Below, piece by piece: positions 43,921 through 55,606 of a stretch of DNA of 64,000 nt. Below the pieces are notes generated by a model. That model did not search any database, was not told the origin of the DNA, and was given only the letters and a program-made list of their open reading frames with translations. The position numbers and the translations under genes are program-made. Position 1 is the stretch's first letter; every line of letters begins with the position of its first letter. Origin of the DNA: Verticillium longisporum (lineage: Eukaryota; Ascomycota; Sordariomycetes; Glomerellales; Plectosphaerellaceae); the NCBI GenBank assembly GCA_019188255.1, contig JAETXT010000001.1, positions 1,922,001-1,986,000 of the forward strand. Direction: 5' to 3'.

Positions 43921-45316
43921 TTATTTCAGAATACGGGTGATGAGACCAGTGGCAACGGTCCTGCCGCCCTCACGAACGTTGAAGCGCTGACCGACCTCGA
44001 CGGCACTGGGCGCGTGGAGATGGGCGACCATCTCGACGTTGTCGCCGGGCATGACCATCTTGTGAGCAGCATCCTCGGTGCCCTCGGGGAAGGTCAGGGC
44101 GCAGGCCTCATCGGCGGTACGCAGGAACATCTGGGGCTTGTAGTTCTCGTGGAAACCAGTGTGGCGGCCACCCTCCTCCTTGGTGAGGACGTAGATGGAG
44201 CAGAGGAAGGTCTGGTGGGCCTTGACGGAGCCGGGCGCGGCGATGACCATGCCACGCCTGACATCCTCACGGCGGATACCACGGATAAGAAGGCCAGAGT
44301 TGTCACCGGCGCGGGACTCCTCGCAGGACTTCTTGAAGGTCTCAATGTCGGTGACCTTGGTCTTGATGACCTCCTCACCCTTGCCAATGATCTCAACCTC
44401 AGAATCCTTCCTCAGAACACCACGCTCGACACGGCCACTGACGACGGTGCCATGGCCGGAGATGGAGAAGACATCCTCGACGGACATGAGGAAAGGCTTC
44501 TCGAGGTCACGCTGAGGGGTGGGGATCCACTCATCAACAGCCTTCATCAGCTCATCGATCTTGTTGGCACCAATCTCGGGCTTCTGGTTGTTCATGGCCA
44601 TGAGGGCGGAACCCATGATGACGGGCGTGTCGTCACCCTCGAATCCGTAGGTGGAAAGGAGCTCACGCATCTCCATCTCAACGAGCTCAAGCATCTCAGG
44701 GTCGTCGATGGCATCGACCTTGTTGACGAAGACAACGATGCGCTGGACACCGACCTGGCGGGCAAGCAGCAGGTGCTCACGAGTCTGGGGCATCTGTCCG
44801 TCGGAAGCAGCGACGACAATGATGGCGCCGTCCATGTTGGCGGCACCCGTGATCATGTTCTTGATGTAATCGGCGTGACCAGGGCAGTCGACGTGGGAGT
44901 AGTGGCGGTTTTCAGTGGAGTACTCGATGTGTGCCGTGGAAATGGTGATACCACGCTTCCTCTCCTCGGGGGCCTTGTCGATGGCACCGTACTCGAGGAA
45001 GTTGGCAAGGCCCTTCTCGGCCTGGCGCTTGGTGATGGCAGCGGACAGGGTGGTCTGAGAAGGGTTGGGCATGTTAGCGGCGTCGCGGGACGAGCATGAG
45101 GGTGCCGGATTGGATGCTGACCTTTCCATGATCGACGTGGCCAATGGTACCAATGTTGACGTGAGGCTTGTCACGGGCGTAGACGGCGTATGTGCGGAAG
45201 AAGGGGGACGCGCCCTGCTTCTTGAAGGCGGCGGCCAAGGGGTTGGCGTAGCCGGTGCGCAGCGAAGCCCGCGTCGTGCGCAGGAATGGCGAGATCGCCT
45301 TGAATGTGGCAGACAT
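43921..45316 (-). CDS. TUF1: Mitochondrial translation elongation factor EF-Tu
   Basis: GTPase that brings aminoacyl-tRNA to the mitochondrial ribosome, 442 residues. Exons (minus) 45316-45122 and 45054-43921. The N-terminus ([20 protein letters not shown], then NPLAAAFKK) is basic and hydroxylated with no acidic residue, a mitochondrial presequence. The P-loop GHVDHGKTTLSAAI is split exactly after GK by a 67-bp intron with donor GTCAGC, branch CTAAC and acceptor CTCAG. G3 [11 protein letters not shown] and G4 NKVD are intact, as are ALMAMN and the EF-Tu domain 2/3 block ending [14 protein letters not shown]. No frame problems. A TCACGTGA element lies 269 bp upstream. Confidence 0.97.
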
Positions 45317-47648
45317 TGTGATGGGTATTTATTAAATGAAGATGCGTACTAAGAGAAAGGGGACAGGAGAGAGGAAGAAGAGAGTCCGACGGGCAATGGT
45401 CGTGTACGGGCGGGCGCTGAGAAAGGTATTGGCCTGATGATGATTGGGGAAATTTTGCGCTCTCGGGAGAGGTTCACTGGCTGGTCGTCGAGAGATGGAC
45501 GGGACACTGGAGCTCCTCTCCTATCTGGCCTGGCACCACTGCGTGCCTGGCATTTGATGGGTCCAAGGCACACGCTCCACCGGGTCACGTGAGACCGCGA
45601 CGGCCCATCAGGATGTCTCCTTTGTCAGCACCGACGACGCCCTCAAAACCCCTATACGCGAGGTGTACGGACGTCGTGTCAACTGATAGAAGGAGCGGTG
45701 GAATGGGTACTTGATATCTGATCCAGCCTTGCCCAGTGAACCCGGCTATATATAATGACAAGATTCATACATGTAACTCAGTAGACCATGACTGGGACTT
45801 GCCTGCGAAACCACTACATCAACACTTGTGTGATACTTGGTGATGGGCGTGCATGAATCTTGCTCGAAGTTGAGGGGTTGGATAGGCGGATGACACAGGC
45901 TTGTATAGCTCCAAGAAGAGAGTTCTCCGGTGAGGTATTCTTGGGAAACAGTCTCGCAATTCCATTTCGTTGCGATGATGCACCATATTGCTACCTCCGT
46001 GACACCTTTTGAGATGTTCTAGAAGACAATCCGTGATACGGCTCAGTTCTTACTCTCCCGTTTCGCAAAAGGCAATGTCGCCCGTAGCCCATCTTTACAA
46101 CTCTTTGGAGATCCATTATTGTCGAAGTGTTTCACGTGGCGGCCACTCGGCAAGAAGCAAGTCTCATCCAGTTGAACAGAACATAAAATATTCCAAGGTC
46201 GGGAACTTCATGCAGGCATACCTTGTGCTCATGTGGATGTGAGGAATTTCTAGAAGTCAGTGTATTGTGATGTGCTGGGATGACTAGGTGCAACTAAATG
46301 TATCGTGAGCCCTGCATTGTTGTTAAATGATATATCCGATCTACAGACGGCGAGACAGCGCCCTCTACACAAAAAAGTTCGTGTTTTGGACCTCTCAGTC
46401 GTAGCTAGTAAAAGTTCCTTCGCAAACAACATGGTGATTGAATCTTCAATATAGACCGTTTTCGTTTCGAAATAAGCAGGCTGAATGGACGCGCCGCCAC
46501 TCCAACCTTATCGGCATCGATGCCCTGCCTTCCAGCTTTGGCAGTTTCTATTTCGGCCTACCATCGAACACTTCAAATATAGGAGAGGGACACTACCGTA
46601 AGGTTCGTCGGCGAGATATGTCGAAAGTGAGGCATCTGCGACTGTATATATAGCTTCTGCGATTCCAGGCATTCACCTGGATAGGTACATGTTGGCTGGG
46701 GCCGCTTGGGTCTGATCGTCCGCCAACCGGCATAATTGAACAGAGGAAGGAACCGGGCAGAGATTCGGATACAGAGCACCCTTTTACCCGCCTAGCTTCG
46801 AGTGCGCACAGGATCATGGCTTGGAACTCGCGTTTCTCGTGAGGGCCACAGGTGGTCGTCCTTGCGTCTTGCCTGACATACTTGGACAGAGCAACTTGGC
46901 AACATATGGTCGAGGTTGGGTGGGTTGGGGTTGAGAATGTCGACCGTACCACCCTACCAAACCCTACCCCTAAGGTGGCGATCATGCACCGGCGGAGGGA
47001 ATTTTGCAAATTCTTTTCTGGGGATACTTTTCCAAAGACCAACTAGTGGATGAAATCCATTTTGTCATAAACTCTAAAGTCTAGGCAGAAACCCATCCAT
47101 ACCGATAGATTGGCGACGATGGCTCACCTCTATGATCTTGAGCTCGGATTTGCTTCGTGTAGCCCATGACAGGCTGGCAGAATCAGCCTCTGCGATCCGC
47201 CGTTTATAGTCACTCTCACTACGCCTTCTCTTCGTGCTCGGCTTGCCTGTCGTCTCGGACACGCAAGAGAGGAAATCACCAGGCCAAGGAGTGTCAATGT
47301 CATCCCGGAGAGTGCCTGGGAGTAGCGTTTCCAAAAATCATGGGTCGTTGTCCTCTCGCTGACTGACCATCGCAAATATGACGAAAAAGAGGTCATCGAG
47401 ACCACATTTCGCCTCATCTGTTAAGCTCATGCCCCAACAGAGCTCGTGTAGCGACGCTGACTTGACGTGAGTAGAGGCATAGGACAATGTCCAAGGATGG
47501 GCTTATTTCATGAATCGTAAATCTTTGCTGTTGGTATGTGTGTTTTCCACCTCCACCTCCGAGGCAGGGAGGTAGGCAGCGTCTCATGTCGGGCACGTGC
47601 TTGCGAGTTCGAGCTCATCCGTTGCTCTCAGCCTAGGCGGCTCGTAAT
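45317..47648. other. 2.3-kb gene-free stretch, AT-richer
   Basis: The first 300 bp is the EF-Tu promoter side. From about 45700 to 47400 base composition is visibly more AT-rich than in surrounding genes and frames are short. It could be decayed repeat DNA, but no terminal repeats or coding remnant were recognised. Confidence 0.5.
45585..45592. promoter_or_regulatory. TCACGTGA E-box palindrome upstream of mitochondrial EF-Tu
   Basis: Same 8-bp palindrome as before RPS29, 269 bp ahead of the EF-Tu start codon. I found no third exact copy in the window. Confidence 0.5.
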
Positions 47649-48568
47649 TCAGTCGTCGCCTTCAGACGAGGACCCTCCATGATCGCTCGGCAACCCCGCC
47701 GCAGCCCTCTCCTCTTTTGCCTTGGCTCTCCTCTTGAGCTTCCGCTGGCGGTTCAGCCTCTTCTTCTTTTCCCTCAGCTGCTCCTCCTTGCTCGTCTTCA
47801 GCTTCTCCGCCTCTTCAGCCTTCTTCTTCGCCTCCCTCTCTCTCGTCCGCATCGCGAGCCTCTTCTTCTGTCCCGGTCTCTTCCTCTTGCCGTCCTCTCG
47901 CAGGCCCGTGGCCGACGACGCTGCCTTCTTCTTCTTCGTCCCCGCGCCAGCCGCGCCATCAGTGTGTGTCACGCGCCACGGCATCTCCATGCCCCAGCAC
48001 CGCCGTGCCGCCCGCTCAAAGACATCCTCGGCGCTGACGGCCGCGAACTCGACCTCGGCGCGCTGTGCGTCCGTCAGGGGTTCGGCAAGGTAGTACCGCA
48101 GCGGCCGCCGCCGCAGCATAGCGCCCTCGCCGCGCGGCGCGCCCTCGTCGGGCAGGATGACCTTTGCGGCTGGCTTGGCGGAGCTGAAGAGCCTGAATTC
48201 AAACTCTTCCTCTTCCTCCTCTTCCTGCTGCCTCTGCTGCTTCTCCTGACCCCGATGCGCCTCTCCGTCTGAATCCTGGTCTGCGGCGGGAGCTGGTGCA
48301 CGTGCAGACGGTGGAGTATCGATCGGGGCGAATGTGAAGGCGCTTGTGAGCTGGGCCTCAAGGCGAGCCCTCAGGGCGGCATGGTGCTGGTCGTCCTCGT
48401 CTACATCGGAACCATCAGATGCCGAGTCGAGGAGATCTTCGCGACGGACTCTGTGCGGAAGGTATCGTCGTCAGCACGTGGCGTTCTCAAGGTCTCCTCA
48501 GAGAAGAAGGCGCAGAGCCTGGGTGGGGGGGGGGAAACCAACCTCTTCGCCTCTGGGAGTTCAAACAT
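47649..48568 (-). CDS. DUF2011-like fungal protein, Lys/Arg-rich C-terminus
   Basis: 275 residues. Exons (minus) 48568-48543 and 48450-47649. The intron (donor GTTGGT, branch CTGAC, acceptor GCACAG) joins MFELPEAK to RVRREDLLDSASDGSD in phase. The middle has a conserved-looking EFRLFSSAKPAAKVIL block and RPLRYYLAEPLTDAQRAEVE. SAEDVFERAARRCWGMEMPW follows, then a basic coiled-coil-like tail (KKKKAASSATG, LREKKKRLNRQRKLKRRAKAKE) that looks like a nuclear or nucleolar targeting segment. This is the pattern I associate with the fungal family DUF2011. Function unknown. The acidic N-terminal half and basic tail resemble ribosome-assembly accessory proteins, but that is only a guess. Confidence 0.85.
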
Positions 48569-51073
48569 GATTGCTGTTGGTAAATGTGGTATGGTATCGT
48601 ATAGTGTACGTGGGTGTGCCGAATGACCTGCGGTTGCAGCGCGGCGAAATTATGTCTCGGAAGTCGCCGGCCTCGGAGGCTTGGGGACGCCGGGATCTGC
48701 TGCAACTCTGATCGTAAGGTTGCAATATTGGCTTTTCTGGAGGCCTGTCGTCGCAACGTGCTCGAGGCAATGTCCGATGTCCGAGTTTGGGTACACGGGA
48801 CTGGGCGAGGTTCAGCCGTGTTAGCACCCCACACGGCAAGTCAGGATGAACTATCGTCGACGGATGAGTGCTGCTGATCCATCCGCCAAGAAAAAGTCGC
48901 AAGCTGTTCCCTTCTTGTCCAAATGAGGAGGGATGCGCCGTCCTTGTTTGGTAGCTGGGCGGCGGGCGGCGGGCGGCGGGCGGCGGGCGGTGGGCAGTTG
49001 GCAATTGGCAATTAGTAGGGTCGGAGTCCGGATTCCAGGAAGAAAAGGCAAAACAAAAAAAAGCCTTTTGCTGCCGCCTCAGCCTGCTTTCAGGTTTCCC
49101 AAGGAGTTGGGGAAGCGGCAAGTGCCAGGGGTCATCGACTTATCTAATCGCCAGACTCCACCAAAATAGTGACCGCCCACGCCACACTACTTGTACGCAC
49201 TACCACTACCGCACTATCGCACTGACTACCTCACTAGAATGCCTGCCAACAAGGCCCCAAGGGCCCCAAGAGGGACGCCTAACTGCACTGGAAACAGCAC
49301 TGGATCACTCGACAGCTCCCTGAGAGCTGCCCCTCTCAAACAAGCGCCCAACCGAGCGCCTCAACTGAACACCACTGCCCACCCCCTCCAGAATCCAAAG
49401 CAAACAGGAAAGCTCTCATCCGACGGGACCTTGTTCATCAACCCTCTTTGGCACCCACCTTTGGAGATGCCCAAGGGCAGAAAAAAAAAAAGGAAAAAAC
49501 AACCAATGATGCTGCATCCTAAGCGACTGCTGCTCCCCTGTAAACCCCCCCCTGGACGCTCGAGGGTCGTCCAGAAGCAGCAGCTGAAGTTGATCCACTG
49601 CCCACTACTCCCCCTCTTGTCCAACACGACGCTGTCAAGAGATCCCATGATACCACATTCCTTGGCAGCCGATGATCGCCGCGTCCCAGCCGCTCGGAAA
49701 CAGCAATTCATCAGCCTCTTCCCCTTCACCCCCTTCCCCCCCCCTCTCGGTGGCTTGACTAGCCTTTCCTCAATCCCTAGTCCGATGCGTAGCCCCCCTC
49801 TCCACCCCCTCGTCGCTTCAACGACCAAGGACCCTCTCTCCTCGGCCCCCCCCCTTCTCCTCCTCTCCGTCTGTCTCATCCGTCGCCTCGGAGGATTTAC
49901 TGACCACGCGAAACCCACCCCCATGTTGTCCCTCATCATCCACTTCAGCTTTCCCGGGATGGAGCAGGTGGGGGATGGGGATGAGATGGCATGCAGCCAG
50001 ACAAGCATGGATGAGGCGGTGACGACTTATCGCCTGCCTGCGTCCCGAGAGCCAGGGCCGTGGATGGAAGGGTTAAAACAAACGTCCCCTCCTCAGTTCG
50101 TCTTTCGTCTGCCTCGGGCAGCTTTGGCCTGCCCAGCAGCGTCTGTCTGCTGCGGCTCTGCCCCCTCACGCCTCACCCACCTCTCCCTCCCTCCCTCTCT
50201 TACACACTCACCTTGTGTCTTGCCCATGCATACGACGGACCCCCTCTTTGGGCTGCTGCTGTCCCACCCCAGCTCCATCCTTCTACCTGAGTTACACATC
50301 GTTCGAGACTAGCCATGCCGGACCCCCCTCCCCTCATCTCACTTGACCCGTCAGCCCACAAGCCCACGGTTGAGGCGCTTACTTTATATCAACGACACTT
50401 GGCCCCGGTGCCAACTCACCTCACTCACAACGTCCAGGAACACCGTATCGGTTATTTTCATCTTGATTGGTATTCATTTCTTGTGCCCTTGACACTAACT
50501 AGACAGCCTATCCTGCCAAGTTGCCTACCTACTACCATCACCACCACCACACACAGGCACGACTTCTTTTCCCTCCGTCCTGCCAGACGCTCTCGCCATG
50601 GTTGCTTTCGGCCAATAAGCAACCCGCCGTCTGACAGCCTCACCCACAGGCATGCCACCGGCGATTGCTGCCATCTCCCTCACTGAATCCAACACACACG
50701 CCTCTTCTTGAAAGAACGCCAACCCCAGACGACGTACCACGTCTAGGAACACCAATCATATCATCCAAAATCATCCCCCTTTTGTCAACGAATTGAAAAG
50801 CAATTATGTGTTCGTACAGTCGCCGCCGCCGCCGTGTCCGGTGGAATGCCGACTTGCCGGTCCCAGCCCACCCCCACCCAGAAAAAAAAATCGAGAAACA
50901 ATAAAGAACACCCCTTCGGCCCGAATCCACCAAAACTCCAGTTATTCGGTTGTGGTACTCCAAAAAAAAAAGTCAAATCATGAAGGCTCGTCGTGCCTCT
51001 CAATGGGCCGCACTGGCCGTTGCGGAAGCGTCCATCGCGTCCGCCATGTGCGCTCTCGGTTGGTGGGTACCGG
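48569..51073. other. 2.5-kb gene-free stretch
   Basis: Between the DUF2011-like gene start and the 3' end of the NDT80/PhoG gene. It has a GGCGGGC repeat at 48956-48992 and strongly pyrimidine-rich DNA from 49200 to 50700. That asymmetry leaves a 373-codon frame open on the plus strand (49191-50312), but its composition (Pro, Ser, Leu, Thr) follows the base bias and no domain is visible. Confidence 0.55.
48956..48992. repeat. GGCGGGC heptamer repeat
   Basis: Four to five head-to-tail copies, followed by GGCAGTT/GGCAATT near-copies. Confidence 0.85.
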
Positions 51074-53110
51074 TCAGATGGCATGCCACGAGTAGTGGTT
51101 CATCGCGTCAAACGATCCACGGGGCGGACCGTTGTACACAGCGCCTGAGCCTGGCGGCGGGGCCCCTTGCTCATTTTTGACCGGCACCGCTGGAGCATTG
51201 CTCTTGTACTGGCCCGGAGACGAGTACGACCGATTGTCGCTGCTCGTATAGGCCACTGTCGCATTTGCTTCGCCAGCCGTTGTCGTCCAAGTGGTCGAAG
51301 GGGGGTAGTAGTCCCTTGGCGGTGCCGGGTGAGGAATCGACGTCGAATCCGCGCCATATCCGGGGGCCGGGAGCTCTCCTGCGTTGCCTCCGTGCAATGG
51401 CACATATGATGAGCTATATCGATACTCTGCTGATGGGTCGGTATTGGCAATGGAACTGCCACTCTGAACGGACTGGTGGCTCGCATGTCTTGGGCTCTTG
51501 GTCGGGCGGTGGTTGCTGTCGACATACCGGGGTATGTTCAGTGCGGCGTCGGCGCTTGTCGGTATGGACAGCGGTGGCGGAGCCGTCGTCGAGTGGCCGT
51601 ACGAGAACGAGGCGCGGGCCTGTGTCTGTTGTTGCCCCGGTGCTACAGTCTCAGCTGTCAAAGGTGAAGCAGAGTAGCTACCTGCACCAGTCACCGGGAT
51701 GTGGGACATGGACACATGGCCAGGCGAGGTCCAGTTGGGGTAAGAGCTACAGCAGTCTGTCAGCGTCGGCTTTCTCGTGGCAGGGAATGGATTTGGAGCC
51801 CGCATACTTCGATCTCATGGTCCCCATTTGGTTGCCCGGCATTTTGGGCCCACCCCCGTTGAAGGTGAACGCGGCTCGCGGCATCTGCATGTCGATGCCT
51901 CTGGCCTTGACATCGATCGGCTTAGCGCTCAGAGGTCCTGCCACGATGCCCTGTCCAGTCTCAACCAGAGCTTGTCCGCGCGACCCTGCGCTAGATCCCA
52001 AAAGTGGAATCTCCTTGCGAGCCTGAAAGTTGCGGGGACTTCGTCCTCGCACGACAATCGGCGACGTCGTCGCCTCGGTCAAGACAACCTTGTTGCCGTT
52101 GGTCAAAGTGCCAACTACCTTCAAGTGTAGGACAAAGTGTTGCTGGAGCTCCTTCCGTCTGCCATTGTTCGCCGTTGCACTGGTCTGCTATCAGTTTCAT
52201 CCTCTGTCAAGTCCTTCCCACGCCATCACTTACATTCGGAACTGCAGTCGTCTCCAGCCAATAGGGTACACGGCGTACTCGCCGTCGGCATCCGGCCCCT
52301 CGTCCTGGAAAGGAATGAGGGGAAGCGACGGCGGCTCCTGGTCGGGGCCCTGTGCCACCTCCGGGGAGTTGGGCGGCGGCGTTTTCCAAGGAATCACAAT
52401 GAGTCGGACCGGGTGCCCATCAACCGTCTCGGTCGCCGATACAGTGACCTCGGTAGTGATCACAGGAACCGTCTCGCCCGTCTCGGGGACAACAGAGAGC
52501 GGTCCGCGAGCCGTGATCAATGAACCGCTAATCTGGAAGAGGTTTCGTCGGTAGCAGGTCAACTCGGGCTGCAAGACTGAGCCTTCTGTGGCGCCCGACG
52601 GCATTTCGGATAGGAAGAACATGCCATGCAGCTGAGCGGAAAGTTCCATCTGCTGCATGCGACCGTGCTGATCGACAACCGTGTGCTTGTCCTGCACTTT
52701 TTGAACGACAAAAGTTTGTGGTCATGGTTGACTGTCAGCTTCGACCCGTCGTCCCGCAGGTCTTGAACGATTTCCTGGTATGGTGGCTGTTCCGTATGGG
52801 AGAAAGCCCTCTTCAAGCTGGGGTAGCTTTGGTGTGAGGCCAGGCCCGGATGCTGGTGCCTGTCGTAGGGATCAGACTCGTCCTGAGGGTAGCGACTATA
52901 CGGATATGCGGAATTGTCCATCGAAGGATGGTTGCTGCGCGCGCGCGGAGGATGGGGCGGGTTCGTTGTGTGTCCTGCAAGCCCCGAGTCCAGGTTGTGG
53001 TTGTAGCGAGTCGAGACTGGTTGCACCGGGCTGCCGTAGTTGGGCCAAAGACTGGTATGCGCCGGCTCCTTCAACTCTGCCATAACGGGGTAAGTTGCCG
53101 TGACTGACAT
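51074..53110 (-). CDS. NDT80/PhoG-domain transcription factor, VIB-1/XprG-like (one frame break)
   Basis: Predicted p53-like-fold DNA-binding regulator, about 640 residues. VIB-1 and XprG control extracellular proteases, carbon-starvation response and, in Neurospora, heterokaryon incompatibility. Exons (minus) 53110-52234, 52179-51808, 51746-51074. It starts MSVTATYPVMAELKEPA. The NDT80 domain shows ELSAQLHGMFFLSEMPS, YRRNLFQISGS and YPIGWRRLQFR, with IATANNGRRKELQQHF after intron 1 (GTAAGT). The strongly conserved VVRGRSPRNFQARKEIPLLG completes it. Intron 2 (GTATGC, branch CTGAC) joins TMRSN to SYPNWTSPG. The C-terminus is Ser/Pro/Tyr-rich, activator-like. Inside exon 1, at an A5 run (52698-52702 on the minus strand), one base is missing between LLSFKK and VQDKHTVVDQHGR. 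Without that base the protein would stop before most of the DNA-binding domain. Confidence 0.88.
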
Positions 53111-53437
53111 TAGAGCATGCCTTCAGGGCGCCTCGTGCCTTTCCGTCCAGCGAGGAGGTAGATGCCGCTGCTCTGAGAAACCTCAAGGCAGGTCGAAGGC
53201 AACGCAAGGTGTCTTGAGGCTAGTCGTCCGGTGGAAGAGGATGGTACACTGAGCACCCGCGATGGAATGGCGACAAAAACGAGGGAGGAGTCGCGATGGT
53301 GCGCAGAGTGGTATGAAGTTGGAAGATGGAAGGTGAGGTTGGTGGTCCAAAGAAGACTGACTACTGGGGTCGAGTTGTGGCTGCAGAAGTATACTTGTAG
53401 CTAGCTGGTGGGTAGGAGTTGGCAGGTGGTCGACGAA

Positions 53438-53465
53438 GAGGGGGGGGGGGGGGGGGGGGGGGGGG
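53438..53465. repeat. G28 homopolymer
   Basis: Twenty-eight consecutive G on the plus strand, about 330 bp ahead of the NDT80/PhoG start codon. Length is unlikely to be exact in any assembly. Confidence 0.9.
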
Positions 53466-55572
53466 TGTGGTCTCACGCAACCTTTCGGCACTGCTATGGA
53501 TGTGGATACAAGGACGGGGGCGAGACCGGGGAGCAGGCCAAGGTTGAGCTCTCTTCTATGGCATATGCATATAATAACAGAATGGCAGCGTCTGGTATAC
53601 CTGGGGCGAGTCGATACTTGCCGGAAGGTCAGGCAAAGAAACCCGGACAGGCCCTTGACACGGAGCCAGTGGGGATTCCAGTCTGACTGGCAATGGATGG
53701 GGGCCCGGGCATGCAGAGACAATGGCGCGAGAGCAACGAGGGGAAAACGCGTGATTCCTGTCAGAGGGCACACGGCAGTGAAACAGATCGATGAGTGTGA
53801 AGGGTGTTGTTGATGGGGGGGAGGGCCTTGGATGAACAGAGAGGCGCGCGCGCTGTCGTCTCCCTCTGCCATGCCCTTCTGGCCACCCCTCCCCTCTGGA
53901 TTCCCCTCGTCTCTGGGTGTTCGGGGAGGAAACGAAACAAGAACACCCTGCCATGGGTCTTAGGTCCCTTTCGCCCCCCCCCCCTCTTTCTGCCGGAATG
54001 CCCTTGCACAAGGCCAGGTGCAAAAGACTTGACCGGAAGGATGGCTCCAAGCTCACAAGTATCCGCAAGGTACTGGGGGCCAGGGTGAGGTGCATGTGTA
54101 GTCTACCTCCGGCAACATGGAGGGACGGAGACGACGGCCTAGCAAGGATTGTACGGAGGCATGAGGGAAAGGAGGGGGTGGAGGCATTGCAAAGAGACAA
54201 GCCGCAAGCCGGCAAGCCCCCTAAATCGCCCCTCTCATGCCCATAGCCAATGTTAGGCTGGGAGCAGGCAAAAGAGAGCTCTGATTAGAGAGAATCCTCC
54301 GAGGCCGCTGATAGTCAAGCGGCCCGCAATTTCTAGAAAGCCGTTAGGCAGATGCGTTGAGGTGGGCGCACCAGGTGTCGCGACCAAGGAGGCGTCTTGG
54401 AAAACGGGGAGGGGAAGACGAGGGGGGGGAAGAAAGCGGTTCATGAGATTGCTAGAGACCAGGGGTCTGCCGAAGCGACTTGGAGCAGAACCACTTCCCT
54501 TACCCCCCCTGTAGAAATTCGGTCAACCCGCGGGGGTTTGGGCGGCATTAAAACAGGTGATATAAGTCATTTACACACGCCATGCGGCAAAACAGCCAGG
54601 CTGCGAGGAGCCGCCGAGAAAGAATAAGGCCAGTACCGCGAAAACAGTCTGGCCTTGTTCACGCGTTGAAGTCGCCCTTGTGCGCGCCAATGGTCAGGTC
54701 CAGGGGCGGGAAGCGGGCCGCGAGACTGCATTGGACGAATCTATCTTCTGTTTTCTGGGCTGGCTGGAGTACATGTAGGCAGTTGCGACTGATGCCGATC
54801 TCGGGCCTTTGTGGCAGCTGATTGATTGATTTGGGTTCCAATTCTAAATGCCGAAGCTTCGAGTCGTCATAATCGAAGGCCAGAAAGAAGGCATCAGAAG
54901 GGAGGGGGGGCGACGATCTCGAGACAGTCGACAAAGCTATGAGAGTTGGAGACAAGGTACTTACATTACACAAAGGAGGAGGGGACAGGGAAGGCTCGTG
55001 GAGAGAAGTGCCCAAATGGCGCGGGCTATACGTAGTCTGTGCCTTGAGTAACCAGGGGTCCTGTCACGTCGTGCAGGAATGGGGGAGAGGGGAGAGGGGG
55101 GCATACACAGACCAATCCAGCGGAGGCCAAGGACAAAGACGCCGTGTCAATCGCCCCGACCAGTCCGACTGTGGCCGGTTGTCTACCAGGCGGCGCATAA
55201 TGAGAAACGAAGCGAAGAAAGACGGCACGGAGACTGCCGAGCGAGGGAGGATAGCTGTAACCACAAGCAAGCTCTCGCGCTGCCTGACACTCCACCAGGT
55301 TGTGTTCCATTCCGTAGGTGTTCGTCGGGACCAAGGTAAGGTTCGGAGCGAGTAGGGTACATGATGCGTCCTCTTTCTGTGTACATGTACCAGACCTGGT
55401 GCGGCGTCGTGCGGCCATGTACCAACATGGATGGGACGCAATAGGGTGGGCGAGGTGGGCCACCACCTATTGATGGAAGCTGTCCGTATGGCGCAAATGG
55501 CAGACTGTGCACAAGCTTTGAAGGGCCTTGGTTGCTGATGGGTGCCGAGCTGAGGCGGCCAAGACGGCGGGC

Positions 55573-55580
<8 letters not shown>

Positions 55581-55606
<26 letters not shown>
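55581..55606. repeat. (AG)13 microsatellite
   Basis: Thirteen AG units, preceded by a less regular AGAGAGAC copy. Confidence 0.95.

Noticed and set aside
43882..45099. 405-codon open frame on the plus strand
   Set aside because: Antisense shadow of mitochondrial EF-Tu, Gly/Leu/Asp-rich, with no family features.
45700..47400. RIP-mutated transposon relic
   Set aside because: The stretch is AT-richer, but no terminal repeats, target duplication or decayed coding sequence could be identified by eye.
53183..53872. 229-codon open frame on the minus strand
   Set aside because: Passes through the G28 run (as poly-Pro) and lies where the leader of the NDT80/PhoG gene is expected. No family features.
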